Assembly (NCBI GenBank): GCA_020438215.1
Contig: JAGQUX010000008.1
Location: 1-64,000, forward strand
DNA from: Armatimonadota bacterium
GTDB taxonomy: Bacteria; Armatimonadota; Fimbriimonadia; Fimbriimonadales; Fimbriimonadaceae
DNA: 64,000 bases
Reading direction: 5' to 3'
Part shown: positions 51,647 to 60,378 of the stretch, one piece after another
How the letters are laid out: the number at the start of each line of letters is the position of its first letter
Position numbering within the stretch: the first letter of the stretch is position 1
Program-made: the position numbers and the translations under genes
The notes under the pieces: model-generated
The model's database searches: none
Seen by the model: the letters and a program-made list of their open reading frames with translations, nothing else
What the model was told of the DNA's origin: nothing

Positions 51647-51671
51647 ACGTTCCGCATTTTTTGCACGTTCC
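51647..51671. repeat. Two direct copies of ACGTTCC in the tmRNA upstream region
   Basis: ACGTTCC occurs at 51647-51653 and 51665-51671, 18 bp apart, between the tmRNA -10 and the SRPBCC gene. Equal-face helical spacing suggests a possible protein site, but repeats this short can be chance. Confidence 0.3.
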
Positions 51672-51732
51672 AGGGACCCGATTTAACGTTTTCTTGAAAA
51701 GTGTTGTATATCAATAAGAAACAGAGTGTTCC

Positions 51733-52254
51733 ATGCCCAAATACACCAAAGTTTTTACATGCCATATTGAAACCACTCTCCAGAGGTGCTGGGAATTCCA
51801 CAACGACGCCTCTGCGCTCAAAATCCTGACGCCTCCCGACCAGGAGATCAAGATCATTTCTGAGGATAACCGCATCTACGAAGGTGCAACCCACATCATC
51901 GAGGCTAAGAAATTTGGACGTCGAATCCACTGGGTCGCCCGTATCCTCAAAGTCAATCCCCCGCACGGATTCACCGATATCGCCATCAAGAGCCCCTTCA
52001 AAACGTGGGAGCACAAGCACGAATTCTCCGAGAAAGAAGGGATCGTGACAATCAGGGACACGATCACTTATGAACCAAAAGGTGGAATTCTTGGCGCAAT
52101 TGCAAACTCCGTGAAGATTGATGAGGAGATCGAAAAGCTGTTCAAGTATCGCCACCGGACTCTGCGCGAATTCTTGCAGTCCAGTGCAGCCGTGATCAAC
52201 GAGGAGTTGATCGGTACCGGCGGGGATGGCTTGTCAACGAGTTTGGGTGATTAG
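51733..52254 (+). CDS. SRPBCC-fold protein
   Basis: 173 aa. The sequence YTKVFTCHIETTLQRCWEFHND at the start and the following TPPDQEIKIISEDNRIYEG, WVARILKVNPPHGFTDIAIKSPFKTWEHKHEFSEK, and a final long helix fit the START-like SRPBCC ligand-binding fold. No catalytic motif is seen; the ligand is unknown. Nearby TTGAAA and TATATC could be its promoter, but no clear spacing stands out. Its stop is 4 bp from the convergent dapB stop. Confidence 0.7.
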   Translation: MPKYTKVFTCHIETTLQRCWEFHNDASALKILTPPDQEIKIISEDNRIYEGATHIIEAKKFGRRIHWVARILKVNPPHGFTDIAIKSPFKTWEHKHEFSEKEGIVTIRDTITYEPKGGILGAIANSVKIDEEIEKLFKYRHRTLREFLQSSAAVINEELIGTGGDGLSTSLGD

Positions 52255-52258
52255 TATC

Positions 52259-53059
52259 CTAACCGCCAAACATCAGTCGATCCAGACCGATCATAAGCCC
52301 ATCGCACTGCCGAATTTGCCGAACAGAAAGCAAAACTCCGCCCATAAACGAGTTGCGATCAATGGAATCATGGCGGAGCGAGAGCCGCTCCCCTGACCCC
52401 CCAAACAGCACTTCCTGGCTCGCCACATACCCCGGCAAACGCACAGAGTGTACGGAAACCTGGCGATGCTCGCCACCGCGCGCACCGGTCACCTTCTCAA
52501 CTGCACCATGAACCTTTTCTGGCACGCTAGAACGCGCCTCAGAAATCCGCTCGGCGGTATGGATTGCCGTACCACTGGGAGCATCGAGCTTCTGGTCGTG
52601 GTGTAGCTCAATCACCTCGCAATGAGGCAGGAAAGGAGCCGCCATCTCCGCAAATTTCACCATCAAAACCGCGCCAATCGCAAAATTCGGGATGATTGCG
52701 GCAGGTACTCCAAAATCGCTACAAGCCGTGCGGATAGCATTCTGGTCATCAATACTCAGCCCACTCGTGCCGATGATTGGGGCAACGCCCCGCTTGATTG
52801 CACTCAGAGCATGGTCTGCCGCCGCACTCATGTGGGTGAAATCAACCAGCACATCGGCACCGGCCCCATCCAAACACTCACCGAGTTTGTCGGTAACCAT
52901 CAGCTCATCGGAGCCGAATCCCGTGGCGGACAGGACCGACTGCCCCACGCCTTCCCGATCAACAACGCCCACAAGCTCCATATCCTCCGCCTCGGTGACC
53001 ACACGGACAACCTCACGGCCCATTCGCCCAACCGCACCAGCAACAACAACTCGAATCAT
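52259..53059 (-). CDS. dapB: 4-hydroxy-tetrahydrodipicolinate reductase
   Basis: 266 aa. It reduces the dihydrodipicolinate precursor in the lysine/diaminopimelate pathway. Motifs: VVAGAVGRMGREVVRV at the N-terminus (NAD(P) binding), VDFTHMSAAADHAL near 73, IGTSGLS near 97, NFAIGAVLMVKFAE near 124, and the catalytic ELHHDQKLDAPSGTA near 151. ATG overlaps the upstream stop as ATGA, so dapB is the last gene of a four-gene minus-strand unit. Confidence 0.94.
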   Translation of the reverse strand: MIRVVVAGAVGRMGREVVRVVTEAEDMELVGVVDREGVGQSVLSATGFGSDELMVTDKLGECLDGAGADVLVDFTHMSAAADHALSAIKRGVAPIIGTSGLSIDDQNAIRTACSDFGVPAAIIPNFAIGAVLMVKFAEMAAPFLPHCEVIELHHDQKLDAPSGTAIHTAERISEARSSVPEKVHGAVEKVTGARGGEHRQVSVHSVRLPGYVASQEVLFGGSGERLSLRHDSIDRNSFMGGVLLSVRQIRQCDGLMIGLDRLMFGG

Positions 53060-53691
53060 GATTTCTTCTCCAAAACTACGGAATTCTGCTCAATACGGAG
53101 CGGCTCTCCTTTGTCATCCATATAAGCGCGCGCGCTGTCATTGGTCACCAGATGCGCTTTCACTTTTTTGCCGCCAACCATGATCTCCCGGGTGCCGTGA
53201 TAGGTGCTTTTGTTCTCAACCCAGTTCTGCATCCCCAGATCAAAGCGGTAGTAGTTGTAGACATCGCCCGCCTTTGGTTGATCGCGCATGATCCAGAACT
53301 CGGGCAGTGCCTCGATACGCTTGCCTGTTGGACGAGAAACATAGTTCTTGACCGTCTTGCCACCAGCTTCTACCGTCACATTAGCGCCACCGGAATCGAA
53401 GGTCACAACGACCGATTGCTTGGCGGCTCCACCAGCCAGGTTCGTCACTTGGAGCTTTCGCTTTGGCGTGCCGTCTTTCGCATAGACACTCTCCTGCTGG
53501 ATATTGACGGATCGCCCGCCCGCATCTTCCAGCATCATCGAAACACGGACGTATTTGCTCCCATCTTCCAGAATTTTGTTTTCGACCGTGGCTTTTCCGT
53601 TCAGGTTATCACTGGTCACGGACATTTGGGTGGTTCCGGCTTGACAGATCGCCGCAAGCCCCAGGATGAGAGTCAATCCAATGCGTTTCAT
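53056..53691 (-). CDS. Exported protein of unknown function
   Basis: 211 aa from ATG 53691, with a signal peptide MKRIGLTLILGLAAICQAG. A start 57 nt earlier would overlap the oxidoreductase gene and lose this signal, so it is rejected. The mature protein is beta-rich with a conserved-looking GGKTVKNYVSRPTGK and an EFWIMRDQPKAGD segment that resembles proteins of unknown function (DUF-type). It lies in an operon with two FAD enzymes and dapB. Function unknown. Confidence 0.6.
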   Translation of the reverse strand: MKRIGLTLILGLAAICQAGTTQMSVTSDNLNGKATVENKILEDGSKYVRVSMMLEDAGGRSVNIQQESVYAKDGTPKRKLQVTNLAGGAAKQSVVVTFDSGGANVTVEAGGKTVKNYVSRPTGKRIEALPEFWIMRDQPKAGDVYNYYRFDLGMQNWVENKSTYHGTREIMVGGKKVKAHLVTNDSARAYMDDKGEPLRIEQNSVVLEKKS

Positions 53692-53710
53692 GGTTCTTGT
53701 TGTTAGACGA

Positions 53711-54694
53711 TTAGAAACTGTCGATGAGGAGTTCTGCCGCCTTGACACCTATATCATACGCTTGATGGAGCCTGCCGCCAACTAATCCATCACTAGCAAC
53801 TACAAGACGGCTCCCTCGCGGATTGGCAGTATCGAACGCGACCGTGTTCGATGCGTGGCTGAATTTCCACCGCATAACGCCTTGCTCTACCGGAGTGCGG
53901 AATTCCTTACCCAGAATCCGTGAGACATCCACCAGCGTTTCTTTGATGATCGTCTCATCAGAATCTTCAAACCGATAGCGGGAATAGCGTGCGCTCATCT
54001 GCGCAACGATCGCCGTATGTCCTGCAGGAGCACGAAAATCACCCGGCACCTTGATGTTCTCGATACTCAGCCAGGTCAGAGGTTCGGATTGATCCGGATC
54101 GATCAAGGCATGGAACGGCTTGTCGATAGGCTTGTCGTAGCCCACCATCACGCTAAGACACTGACGGTATTTGACTCCGGTAAGAGGACGCTTCTCGCCC
54201 ATCTTTTCCAGAATCTCGCAAGTCTGAGGGATCGGTGGAGTCAAGACGACACCATCAAACTTTTCGCCGTGAATCACATATTCGCCGTTAGATTTCTCAA
54301 CGGTTTCCACTGGCGATTCAAGCCGTACATCCATCCCCTCGGCCAGCAGTTTGCCTAATGTCGTGATCCCAGATTGATAAGCGTATCGAACAACGCGGTT
54401 GTGCTGGGGATCGACTGGAGTAATTCGTCCAAAAGAATGCAGGAAAATCGGCTTTTCAATTCTCACCAGCTCCCCTTTCGGGAGTTCGTCAATCATCGCG
54501 CGGTGAAGATGCCCTTCTCCCGGAGAGATCACCGTCGCGCCAGTATCAAAAGTGTAGGGGCCGATGCGACGAGTCGCGGCTCGCCCACCAAAACCACGCG
54601 ATTTTTCAAAGATAACGATGTCATGACCGGCTTTGCGCAGAGTTCGGGCGGCGGCTAAGCCCGCCATTCCCGCCCCGACAATGCCGATTCTCAC
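53711..54694 (-). CDS. FAD-dependent oxidoreductase, renalase-like
   Basis: 327 aa from GTG 54694, which overlaps the upstream gene's stop as GTGA. The N-terminus MRIGIVGAGMAGLAAARTL is the GxGxxG FAD-binding loop, followed by VIFEKSRGFGGRAATRR, the second motif typical of the NAD(P)/FAD amine-oxidase or renalase family. The C-terminal GSRLVVASDGLVGGRLHQAYDIG completes the FAD domain. Substrate unknown. Coupled to a second FAD enzyme and to an exported protein. Confidence 0.85.
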   Translation of the reverse strand: MRIGIVGAGMAGLAAARTLRKAGHDIVIFEKSRGFGGRAATRRIGPYTFDTGATVISPGEGHLHRAMIDELPKGELVRIEKPIFLHSFGRITPVDPQHNRVVRYAYQSGITTLGKLLAEGMDVRLESPVETVEKSNGEYVIHGEKFDGVVLTPPIPQTCEILEKMGEKRPLTGVKYRQCLSVMVGYDKPIDKPFHALIDPDQSEPLTWLSIENIKVPGDFRAPAGHTAIVAQMSARYSRYRFEDSDETIIKETLVDVSRILGKEFRTPVEQGVMRWKFSHASNTVAFDTANPRGSRLVVASDGLVGGRLHQAYDIGVKAAELLIDSF

Positions 54695-55950
54695 GCCGAA
54701 ACTGGCTCCTTGAGATACTTGAGCACTGCACCAGAACAGGTTTGCGCACTCTTGATCGCACCATCAATGCCAGCGTAAGTGGTGAACTCACCAGCAACAA
54801 AAACGCCTTCGCCGACTTCGTTCTTCGGCATGTGATCCCAAACGCCAGGTCGTTGTGACATCTGCGCCAACTCAATGCGATCAACTCGCAGAGGAATCCA
54901 TGCGTTCACATCGAATTTGGGGAACCAATCAGCCAATTCGTAGCGGACGGACTCGGCGAGGTAACGATCATCAACCGCTGGGCTATCGAGAATCGTTGCC
55001 GAAACCAAATGTTGCGGCTTGGGAGCCAATTCACGGCTCACAACCGAAACTGGCGCGACGTGATTCACCATACCGCGCCCGATTCCGTTCACAAAGATCA
55101 CCGGATCCCACGAAATGCGATCATTGGTCGCGAAGTGTACGGTTGTCGCTTTCTTGAATTCAGTGGGAGCAGGGATACCAGCCAATTTCGCCGCCGCTTG
55201 ACCATCCGTCGCGACGATCACTGCTTCGCAAGGCACGGTTGAACCATCGCAGAGCTTCACACCACTGACATAACCATCGGTCTTGATGATCTCCGTCACT
55301 TTGCGCCCGAAGTGGAAGCACTCATCCGGGATGTCTGCCGCGATCTGGTCGGGGATATCACCCATTCCGAGAGCTGGAGTTGTTGCTGCCCCGGTTTCGA
55401 GCATTTTCATGTAGAAAAGGAACGGCCGTGCGGAATCTTGCAAGCTCCGATCGAGGAAAACGCCACCGAAGAACGGTCGGAAAAAGCGATCAATCGCTTC
55501 ATTACTGAAGCCACGCTGTTTCAAACACTCTTCAATCGTCACGTCGTCGGAATGCCAAATCTCTTCGTCGGACATCTTGGCAAGCTCCATCCCCATCATC
55601 TGCATTCGAATGAGGTCTTGAGGCTTCAGCCAGCGAGCAAAGAATGTATCGAGAACGTTTTCTTTGTGGACTTCGCGGAGCTTTTTGCCATCCCAAACCT
55701 GACATCCAGGCTCGTATGACTTGAGATGCAATTGATCGAGGTTGAGCTCTTGCTGAACCGATGGATATTTGTTGAAGAAAACCTGAAAGCCACGATCCAG
55801 ACGGAATCCATTGACCACATCGGTTTTGATTCGTCCTCCCGCGCGGGTATCCGGATCAACAATGGTGACCTTCATTCCCACCTGATGAAGTCGGCGGGCA
55901 ACGACTAATCCGCTTATCCCAGCCCCAACAACAACGACTGCTTTGCTCAC
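54691..55950 (-). CDS. FAD-dependent amine-oxidase-family oxidoreductase (protoporphyrinogen oxidase/phytoene desaturase-like)
   Basis: 419 aa from GTG 55950. SKAVVVVGAGISGLVVARRL then VDPDTRAGGRIKTDVVNGFRLDRGFQVF is the FAD-binding signature of the amine-oxidase superfamily, and the C-terminal GVFVAGEFTTYAGIDGAIKSA closes the cofactor site. Members include protoporphyrinogen oxidases and carotenoid desaturases; the sequence does not decide between them. It is the first gene of a run of two FAD enzymes, an exported protein and dapB. A TAAAAC hexamer lies 7 nt before the GTG. Confidence 0.85.
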   Translation of the reverse strand: MSKAVVVVGAGISGLVVARRLHQVGMKVTIVDPDTRAGGRIKTDVVNGFRLDRGFQVFFNKYPSVQQELNLDQLHLKSYEPGCQVWDGKKLREVHKENVLDTFFARWLKPQDLIRMQMMGMELAKMSDEEIWHSDDVTIEECLKQRGFSNEAIDRFFRPFFGGVFLDRSLQDSARPFLFYMKMLETGAATTPALGMGDIPDQIAADIPDECFHFGRKVTEIIKTDGYVSGVKLCDGSTVPCEAVIVATDGQAAAKLAGIPAPTEFKKATTVHFATNDRISWDPVIFVNGIGRGMVNHVAPVSVVSRELAPKPQHLVSATILDSPAVDDRYLAESVRYELADWFPKFDVNAWIPLRVDRIELAQMSQRPGVWDHMPKNEVGEGVFVAGEFTTYAGIDGAIKSAQTCSGAVLKYLKEPVSA

Positions 55951-56056
55951 GAGAAGCGTTTTACCTTTTTGGGCTCAAAATTCGTCGTGAGAAAGACCCG
56001 TTGAAAACCTGCTTGCAAGTTGAAACACTCAAGGGGCATTGCCGCGTCAGATCAAT

Positions 56057-57166
56057 ATGGCTTTTGCGACGCGCTCACTTTGTTTGGCTTTCGCCACCCT
56101 GACTCTGGCTGGTATTGGTCAAGCCCAGATCGTGATTGGTTCCGGTCGCGCTTCAGGGATGGGGCGTGCCGGACTTGCCGTGCCCTACGATTGGAATTCA
56201 AGTGGACGCCTCAATCCAGCAATTTATGGGTTGCTCCCCAGCCAATTTCGATTTTCCGTACCCGGGCTAGCCTATCGCTTCCAGGGGCTGAGTTTCAATG
56301 ATCTCCGTACTTATTCAGGCAACATCAACGATGGCGGACTCGACCCCAATCAGCTTTCCGATCTCGCCCGCAACCTGGGTGACGAGAACGTCGAATTCGG
56401 TCTCGGGCTCAGTGGGAGTTTCTTCATGTCCGGTTTTGCGCTGGACTTTTCTGGCGAGGGGCTTGCCGCAACTCGCCCAAACGCTAGTCTTCAAGCCTGG
56501 TCAGGCAGCGGAGCCAATGGCGCACCTCCGGCAGATGCTCAGTTAGATGCATATGGAGTCGCAGGCTACGAAACTGGTTTTGCTTACGGTCGCCGCATCC
56601 GCATGGATGGGGTTCCAGATGCCTCGCTTGGGGTTCGAGTCAAGCTCGTCAAGAGCTATTACACCCACCAGTTCGTTGATTCCAATGCCATCGCCAATAA
56701 CTCGGGTAGCACTCTCGGATCAGAGATGGGCGGAAATCAAGTACTCAGTCGAGATAGCGCCGGGGTTGATCTCGGCATCATCCTCAGTAGCAGTAAGACC
56801 GAAGGCTTCTTCGCCGGGGCAACGATTGACAACTTCATTACGCCAGAAACCAGCTTTGCCGCAACACTCCCAAACAATGTCGTTGGCACCAAAATCATTC
56901 GACCTTATGCACGCATGGTCAACGCCGGAGTCGGTTATCTCACTCCTGACCGCTTCATGGTCGCTGCCGACGTTTACGATATTTTCAATGGCGGTGGAGC
57001 GAAGGAGTTCCGATCTGGATTTGAATATCTGATGACCGATTGGTTCGCCCTTCGTGGCGGCTATGCCAGCCGCTCGGGGTTCACGATGGGAGTAGGGCTT
57101 GGTGACATCAATTTGGCATATTCCACGCAATACCCTGGTCAATTCAACTACGCCTTCCGATTCTAA
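56057..57166 (+). CDS. PorV/FadL-like outer-membrane beta-barrel protein
   Basis: 369 aa from ATG 56057; a TTG 6 codons earlier is possible. Signal peptide (1-24, ending GIGQAQ). The mature protein begins IVIGSGRASGMGRAGLAVPYDWNSS and NPAIYGLLP, the pattern of FadL/PorV-type barrels with an N-terminal GxGxxG-AG-A-P-d segment. Many strands follow, ending NYAFRF with terminal Phe. It could be an outer-membrane channel or type IX-related PorV homologue; the precise role cannot be fixed by eye. Monocistronic. Confidence 0.72.
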   Translation: MAFATRSLCLAFATLTLAGIGQAQIVIGSGRASGMGRAGLAVPYDWNSSGRLNPAIYGLLPSQFRFSVPGLAYRFQGLSFNDLRTYSGNINDGGLDPNQLSDLARNLGDENVEFGLGLSGSFFMSGFALDFSGEGLAATRPNASLQAWSGSGANGAPPADAQLDAYGVAGYETGFAYGRRIRMDGVPDASLGVRVKLVKSYYTHQFVDSNAIANNSGSTLGSEMGGNQVLSRDSAGVDLGIILSSSKTEGFFAGATIDNFITPETSFAATLPNNVVGTKIIRPYARMVNAGVGYLTPDRFMVAADVYDIFNGGGAKEFRSGFEYLMTDWFALRGGYASRSGFTMGVGLGDINLAYSTQYPGQFNYAFRF

Positions 57167-57397
57167 AAATCTGGAACATCGGGAACTCGGGAATCTCTGT
57201 TGTTGTTGAACTGTTCCAGCAGGATATGGCCTGACAATCCTACTAGGTTCAAAATGGGTCAATTGAACTCGGGACCTGGCGGATTTGGGTTCATATTTTG
57301 CCCGCCGCTCCCAAAAGGGTGGCGAAAACGTCTTGGAGAGTGCGGAGCTACGGCTCCAACCCTTTGAGACTCATTGTCACGACACAGGATAACAATT

Positions 57398-57730
57398 ATG
57401 AAAATCACAAAGATCTCGATGCTCGCCCTCGTAGCAGTTCTTTTCGGCGCAATCGTTGTTGGTTGCTCCAAGCCAGCCGAAGGCGAAGGCACCACTGCAG
57501 GCGACACCGTTACCACAACCGGCGGCGAAGAAGGTACTCCAGAAGCTCCGGTTTCCAGCCCAGACGGCGGTTCTGAAGGCGGCGAAATGAGCGGCGGCGA
57601 ATCCACCGAAGGTGGCGAAATGTCCGACGACCATTCTGAAGAAGGCGGCGAAATGTCTGATGATCACGCAACCGAAGGTGGCGACGATCATGCAGCTGGC
57701 GACGACCATTCCGAAGAAGAAGGTCACTAA
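57398..57730 (+). CDS. Acidic His/Glu/Gly-rich lipoprotein
   Basis: 110 aa from ATG 57398 with AGGA 8 nt upstream; a start at 57374 is less likely. The lipoprotein signal ends VVGC, cutting near residue 23. The mature part has repeated units GGEMS, DDHS/DDHA and EEGG (about 65-110), with Asp, Glu and His dominating. Metal binding is a reasonable inference because of His in DDH triplets and because a Mn/Zn-type ABC importer follows 127 bp downstream. Function unknown. Confidence 0.65.
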   Translation: MKITKISMLALVAVLFGAIVVGCSKPAEGEGTTAGDTVTTTGGEEGTPEAPVSSPDGGSEGGEMSGGESTEGGEMSDDHSEEGGEMSDDHATEGGDDHAAGDDHSEEEGH

Positions 57731-57764
57731 TTCACGACGTCGCTGAGCCAAGCTCAGCGAGGGA

Positions 57765-57801
57765 AAGTGCCCAACTGGTTTTCCAGTTGGGCACTTTTTT
57801 G
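57765..57801 (+). terminator. Intrinsic terminator of the acidic lipoprotein gene
   Basis: AAAGTGCCCAACTGG (57765-57779) pairs over 15 bp with 57784-57798 around TTTT, followed by TTT. It separates the lipoprotein from the ABC importer operon. A small extra hairpin (GCTGAG..CTCAGC, 57743-57759) lies just before it. Confidence 0.92.
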
Positions 57802-57857
57802 TCCTTAGCCCTAGAAATCCATCTCCAAAATCAAGATAATAAACCCAGGCTAACTTT

Positions 57858-58784
57858 GTGAATACAGATTATCTTCGAAGTTCTGGGAGAATTTTCTTGA
57901 TGCTGGCAGTCGCCAGTTCTCTTGTGTCCTGCCACAAGGGAGCAAGCTTCACTTCCACCGATAAGATCAAAGTTGTAGCCACAACTAGCATGGCCGCGGA
58001 CATGGCCCGTGCCATTGGCGGCGACCAAGTCGAGGTCATTTCCCTCATGGGGCCGGGAGTTGATCCCCACTATTACAAGCCCACCGCGGGCGATGTCCAG
58101 CGGCTCTCCGACGCCGACCTCATCGTGTATGGCGGACTTCACCTGGAGGGCCGTATGACGCAGGTGTTCGAACGGCTATCGGACAAGTCTTTTTCGATCG
58201 GCGATCAAGTGGATGAGTCTTTCTTGATCACGAAGGATGGAGAGCATGACCCGCACATTTGGCACGATCCATATATTTGGTCGCTAGCAGCAAACCCATT
58301 GGCAAAACGCTTTGCCAGCATTCGAAACGATGATGACGACGCCAAATTCGAAGATAATGGCGAAAGCACATTCGAACAGCTTTTGAATTTCGCCTTTGAG
58401 ATCAATCAGCAAATCCAAAAAATTCCAGAAAACTCTCGCGTAATCGTCACCGCCCACGATGCATTCTCTTATTACGGCAGAAGATTTGGAATCGAAGTTG
58501 TCGGCATACAAGGCACAAACACCACCGCCGAGGCAGGTGCCCAAACTCTCAAATCCCTCGCCGATATGATCGCCAAACGCAAGATTAAAGCGATCTTCGT
58601 TGAATCCTCCGTCCCCCGGTCGACCGTCATTGCCCTCCAAGAGGCAGTCGCTGCGCGGGGTTGGAAAGTTGAGATTGGCGGCGAACTTTTTTCTGATGCC
58701 CTCGGCGATCCGAACACTCCTGAAGGCACCTACGCGGGAATGCTCCGCCACAACACCAAAACCATTGTCGAGGCCCTGAAATAA
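57858..58784 (+). CDS. Metal (Mn/Zn) ABC transporter substrate-binding protein
   Basis: 308 aa from GTG 57858. A lipoprotein-like signal (LMLAVASSLVSC, Cys about 25) anchors it outside the membrane. The TroA/ZnuA fold shows VVATTSMAADMARAIGGDQVEVISLMGPGVDPHYYKPTAGDV near 38-80 with a metal His, HDPHIWHDP near 129-137 (His), a helix with VTAHDAFSYYGRRFGIEVVGIQGT near 195-218 and the Glu/Asp ligand regions VESSVPRST and FSDALG. Without a His-rich loop, manganese or iron fits somewhat better than zinc. First gene of a four-gene operon. Confidence 0.9.
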   Translation: MNTDYLRSSGRIFLMLAVASSLVSCHKGASFTSTDKIKVVATTSMAADMARAIGGDQVEVISLMGPGVDPHYYKPTAGDVQRLSDADLIVYGGLHLEGRMTQVFERLSDKSFSIGDQVDESFLITKDGEHDPHIWHDPYIWSLAANPLAKRFASIRNDDDDAKFEDNGESTFEQLLNFAFEINQQIQKIPENSRVIVTAHDAFSYYGRRFGIEVVGIQGTNTTAEAGAQTLKSLADMIAKRKIKAIFVESSVPRSTVIALQEAVAARGWKVEIGGELFSDALGDPNTPEGTYAGMLRHNTKTIVEALK

Positions 58785-59512
58785 TGTCCTTATCCATCCG
58801 CGATCTCACCGTCATATACCGTGATGCCCCTGTCCTGCGGGACATTGACCTTGACTTACCCAAAGGGCAACTCTGCGCGATTGTCGGGCCAAACGGAGCA
58901 GGCAAATCCACTCTGATCAAGGCTGCTCTCGGGCTAGTGGAGCCAGTCAGTGGCTCGATCAATTGGTGTGGCGCGCCACTCCGAACACAAAAGACGAAAG
59001 TCGGCTACGTTCCCCAACGGAGTTCGGTGGATTGGGATTTCCCCACCGATGTATTCGATGTTGTTCTGATGGGCACGTTCAGCCGAGTCGGATGGTTGAA
59101 ATCGCCCGGCAAAGCAGAGCGAAAACGCGTGGCAGAATGCCTCGATCTTGTTGGGATGGCCGAGTATGCCAAAACCCAAATCAGCCAGCTCAGCGGCGGA
59201 CAACAGCAACGTGTCTTCTTTGCCCGCGCACTCGCCCAGAACGCAGAGCTCACCTTCATGGATGAGCCGTTCGCAGGAGTGGACGCTACGACCGAAGAAT
59301 CGCTCCTCAATGTCCTCAAAACCATGAAATCCGAGGGCAAAACGATCATTGCTGTCCACCACGACCTGCAGACCGTTCGTGAGCGATTCGACCACATTAC
59401 GCTCCTGAATAAGCGCATCATCGCCAGCGGGAGCATGGATGCCACGTTCACGGAATCAAATCTTAAAGCCGCTTACGGAATCGATTTTGCTATTGCCGGA
59501 GGTGTCGATTGA
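58784..59512 (+). CDS. Metal ABC transporter ATP-binding protein
   Basis: 242 aa. Walker A GPNGAGKST at 35-43, Q-loop region GYVPQRSSVDWDFPTD near 76, signature LSGGQQQR near 136-143, Walker B LTFMDEP near 157-163, and the switch His near 190 (AVHHDLQT). The VDWDFPTDV stretch is typical of Mn/Zn-type ABC ATPases. The ATG shares one base with the preceding stop (TAATG). It energises the importer with the two permeases downstream. Confidence 0.95.
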   Translation: MSLSIRDLTVIYRDAPVLRDIDLDLPKGQLCAIVGPNGAGKSTLIKAALGLVEPVSGSINWCGAPLRTQKTKVGYVPQRSSVDWDFPTDVFDVVLMGTFSRVGWLKSPGKAERKRVAECLDLVGMAEYAKTQISQLSGGQQQRVFFARALAQNAELTFMDEPFAGVDATTEESLLNVLKTMKSEGKTIIAVHHDLQTVRERFDHITLLNKRIIASGSMDATFTESNLKAAYGIDFAIAGGVD

Positions 59513-60378
59513 GCTGGTTCAACGACTACACCCTCCGAACTGTCATTCTCGGTACCAGCCTTCTTGGGCTGTTCAGCGGAGCACTCGGGTGCATCGCTGT
59601 CCTCCGCCGCCAGAGCTTGGTGGGTGACACACTGGCCCATGCTTCCCTGCCCGGGATTTGCTTGGCATATCTGCTTTTCCGATCGCGAGAAGCGTTGCCC
59701 CTCATGCTTGGGGCCGCATTTGCTGGCCTGATTGCAATGGGAATTGTCAGCGTCACCCAACGGGCCACCAAAACCGACCCAAACTCCGCACTAGGAACCG
59801 TTCTGACTATCTTTTTTGGGGCCGGAGCCGTGATTCTTGGCATTATCCAGCGTGGACACGATGCCGGGCAAGCCGGACTTGATAAATTTCTTTTTGGGCA
59901 AGCGGCGAGCCTCGTCACAAGCCAGGTTGTTGCCATCGCCACCATAGGTTTGATAAGCCTCTTTGTGTTTGCGATGGTGTTCAAAGAGTTCAAACTCCTG
60001 GCCTTTGACCCCATCTTTGCCGAAAGCGTTGGTCTTCCCGTTCGACGCACCAATATCATCCTGACCGGGCTCCTGGTCGGGGCGGTCGTCGTTGGTTTGA
60101 ACACCGTTGGCGTGATTCTCCTTTCCGCGATGCTCGTCGCTCCGGGTGTCGCCGCACGACAATGGACCGATCAACTCGTCAAGATGGTTGTTCTCGCGGG
60201 ATTGTTTGGCTGTTTGGGCGGCGGATTGGGAGCCTATCTCTCCACCGTCGCAGCCGAGATGCCAACCGGGCCAGTGGTTGTGCTTGTCCTTGTTGCCTGG
60301 GTCGTGATCTCGTTGATCATCGGACCAGCTAAAGGAATCGCTTTCCGTGCAAAGCGACGTCAGGAGGCGACTTCATGA
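59509..60378 (+). CDS. Metal ABC transporter permease 1
   Basis: 289 aa from TTG 59509, overlapping the ATPase stop as TTGA. About eight TM helices. LFSGALGCIAVLRRQSLVGDTLAHASLPGICLAYL near 23-56 is the ABC-3 family opening and contains the GD-HA motif contacting the ATPase. VLLSAMLVAPGVAARQWTDQL near 204-224 is also typical. It forms one of two different permease halves. Confidence 0.92.
   Translation: MSWFNDYTLRTVILGTSLLGLFSGALGCIAVLRRQSLVGDTLAHASLPGICLAYLLFRSREALPLMLGAAFAGLIAMGIVSVTQRATKTDPNSALGTVLTIFFGAGAVILGIIQRGHDAGQAGLDKFLFGQAASLVTSQVVAIATIGLISLFVFAMVFKEFKLLAFDPIFAESVGLPVRRTNIILTGLLVGAVVVGLNTVGVILLSAMLVAPGVAARQWTDQLVKMVVLAGLFGCLGGGLGAYLSTVAAEMPTGPVVVLVLVAWVVISLIIGPAKGIAFRAKRRQEATS

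Noticed and set aside
51505-52155. A 216-codon open frame on the minus strand
   Set aside because: It ends with the tmRNA tag and runs through the whole 5' half of tmRNA and the antisense of the SRPBCC gene. It is an extension of the tag frame, not a protein gene.
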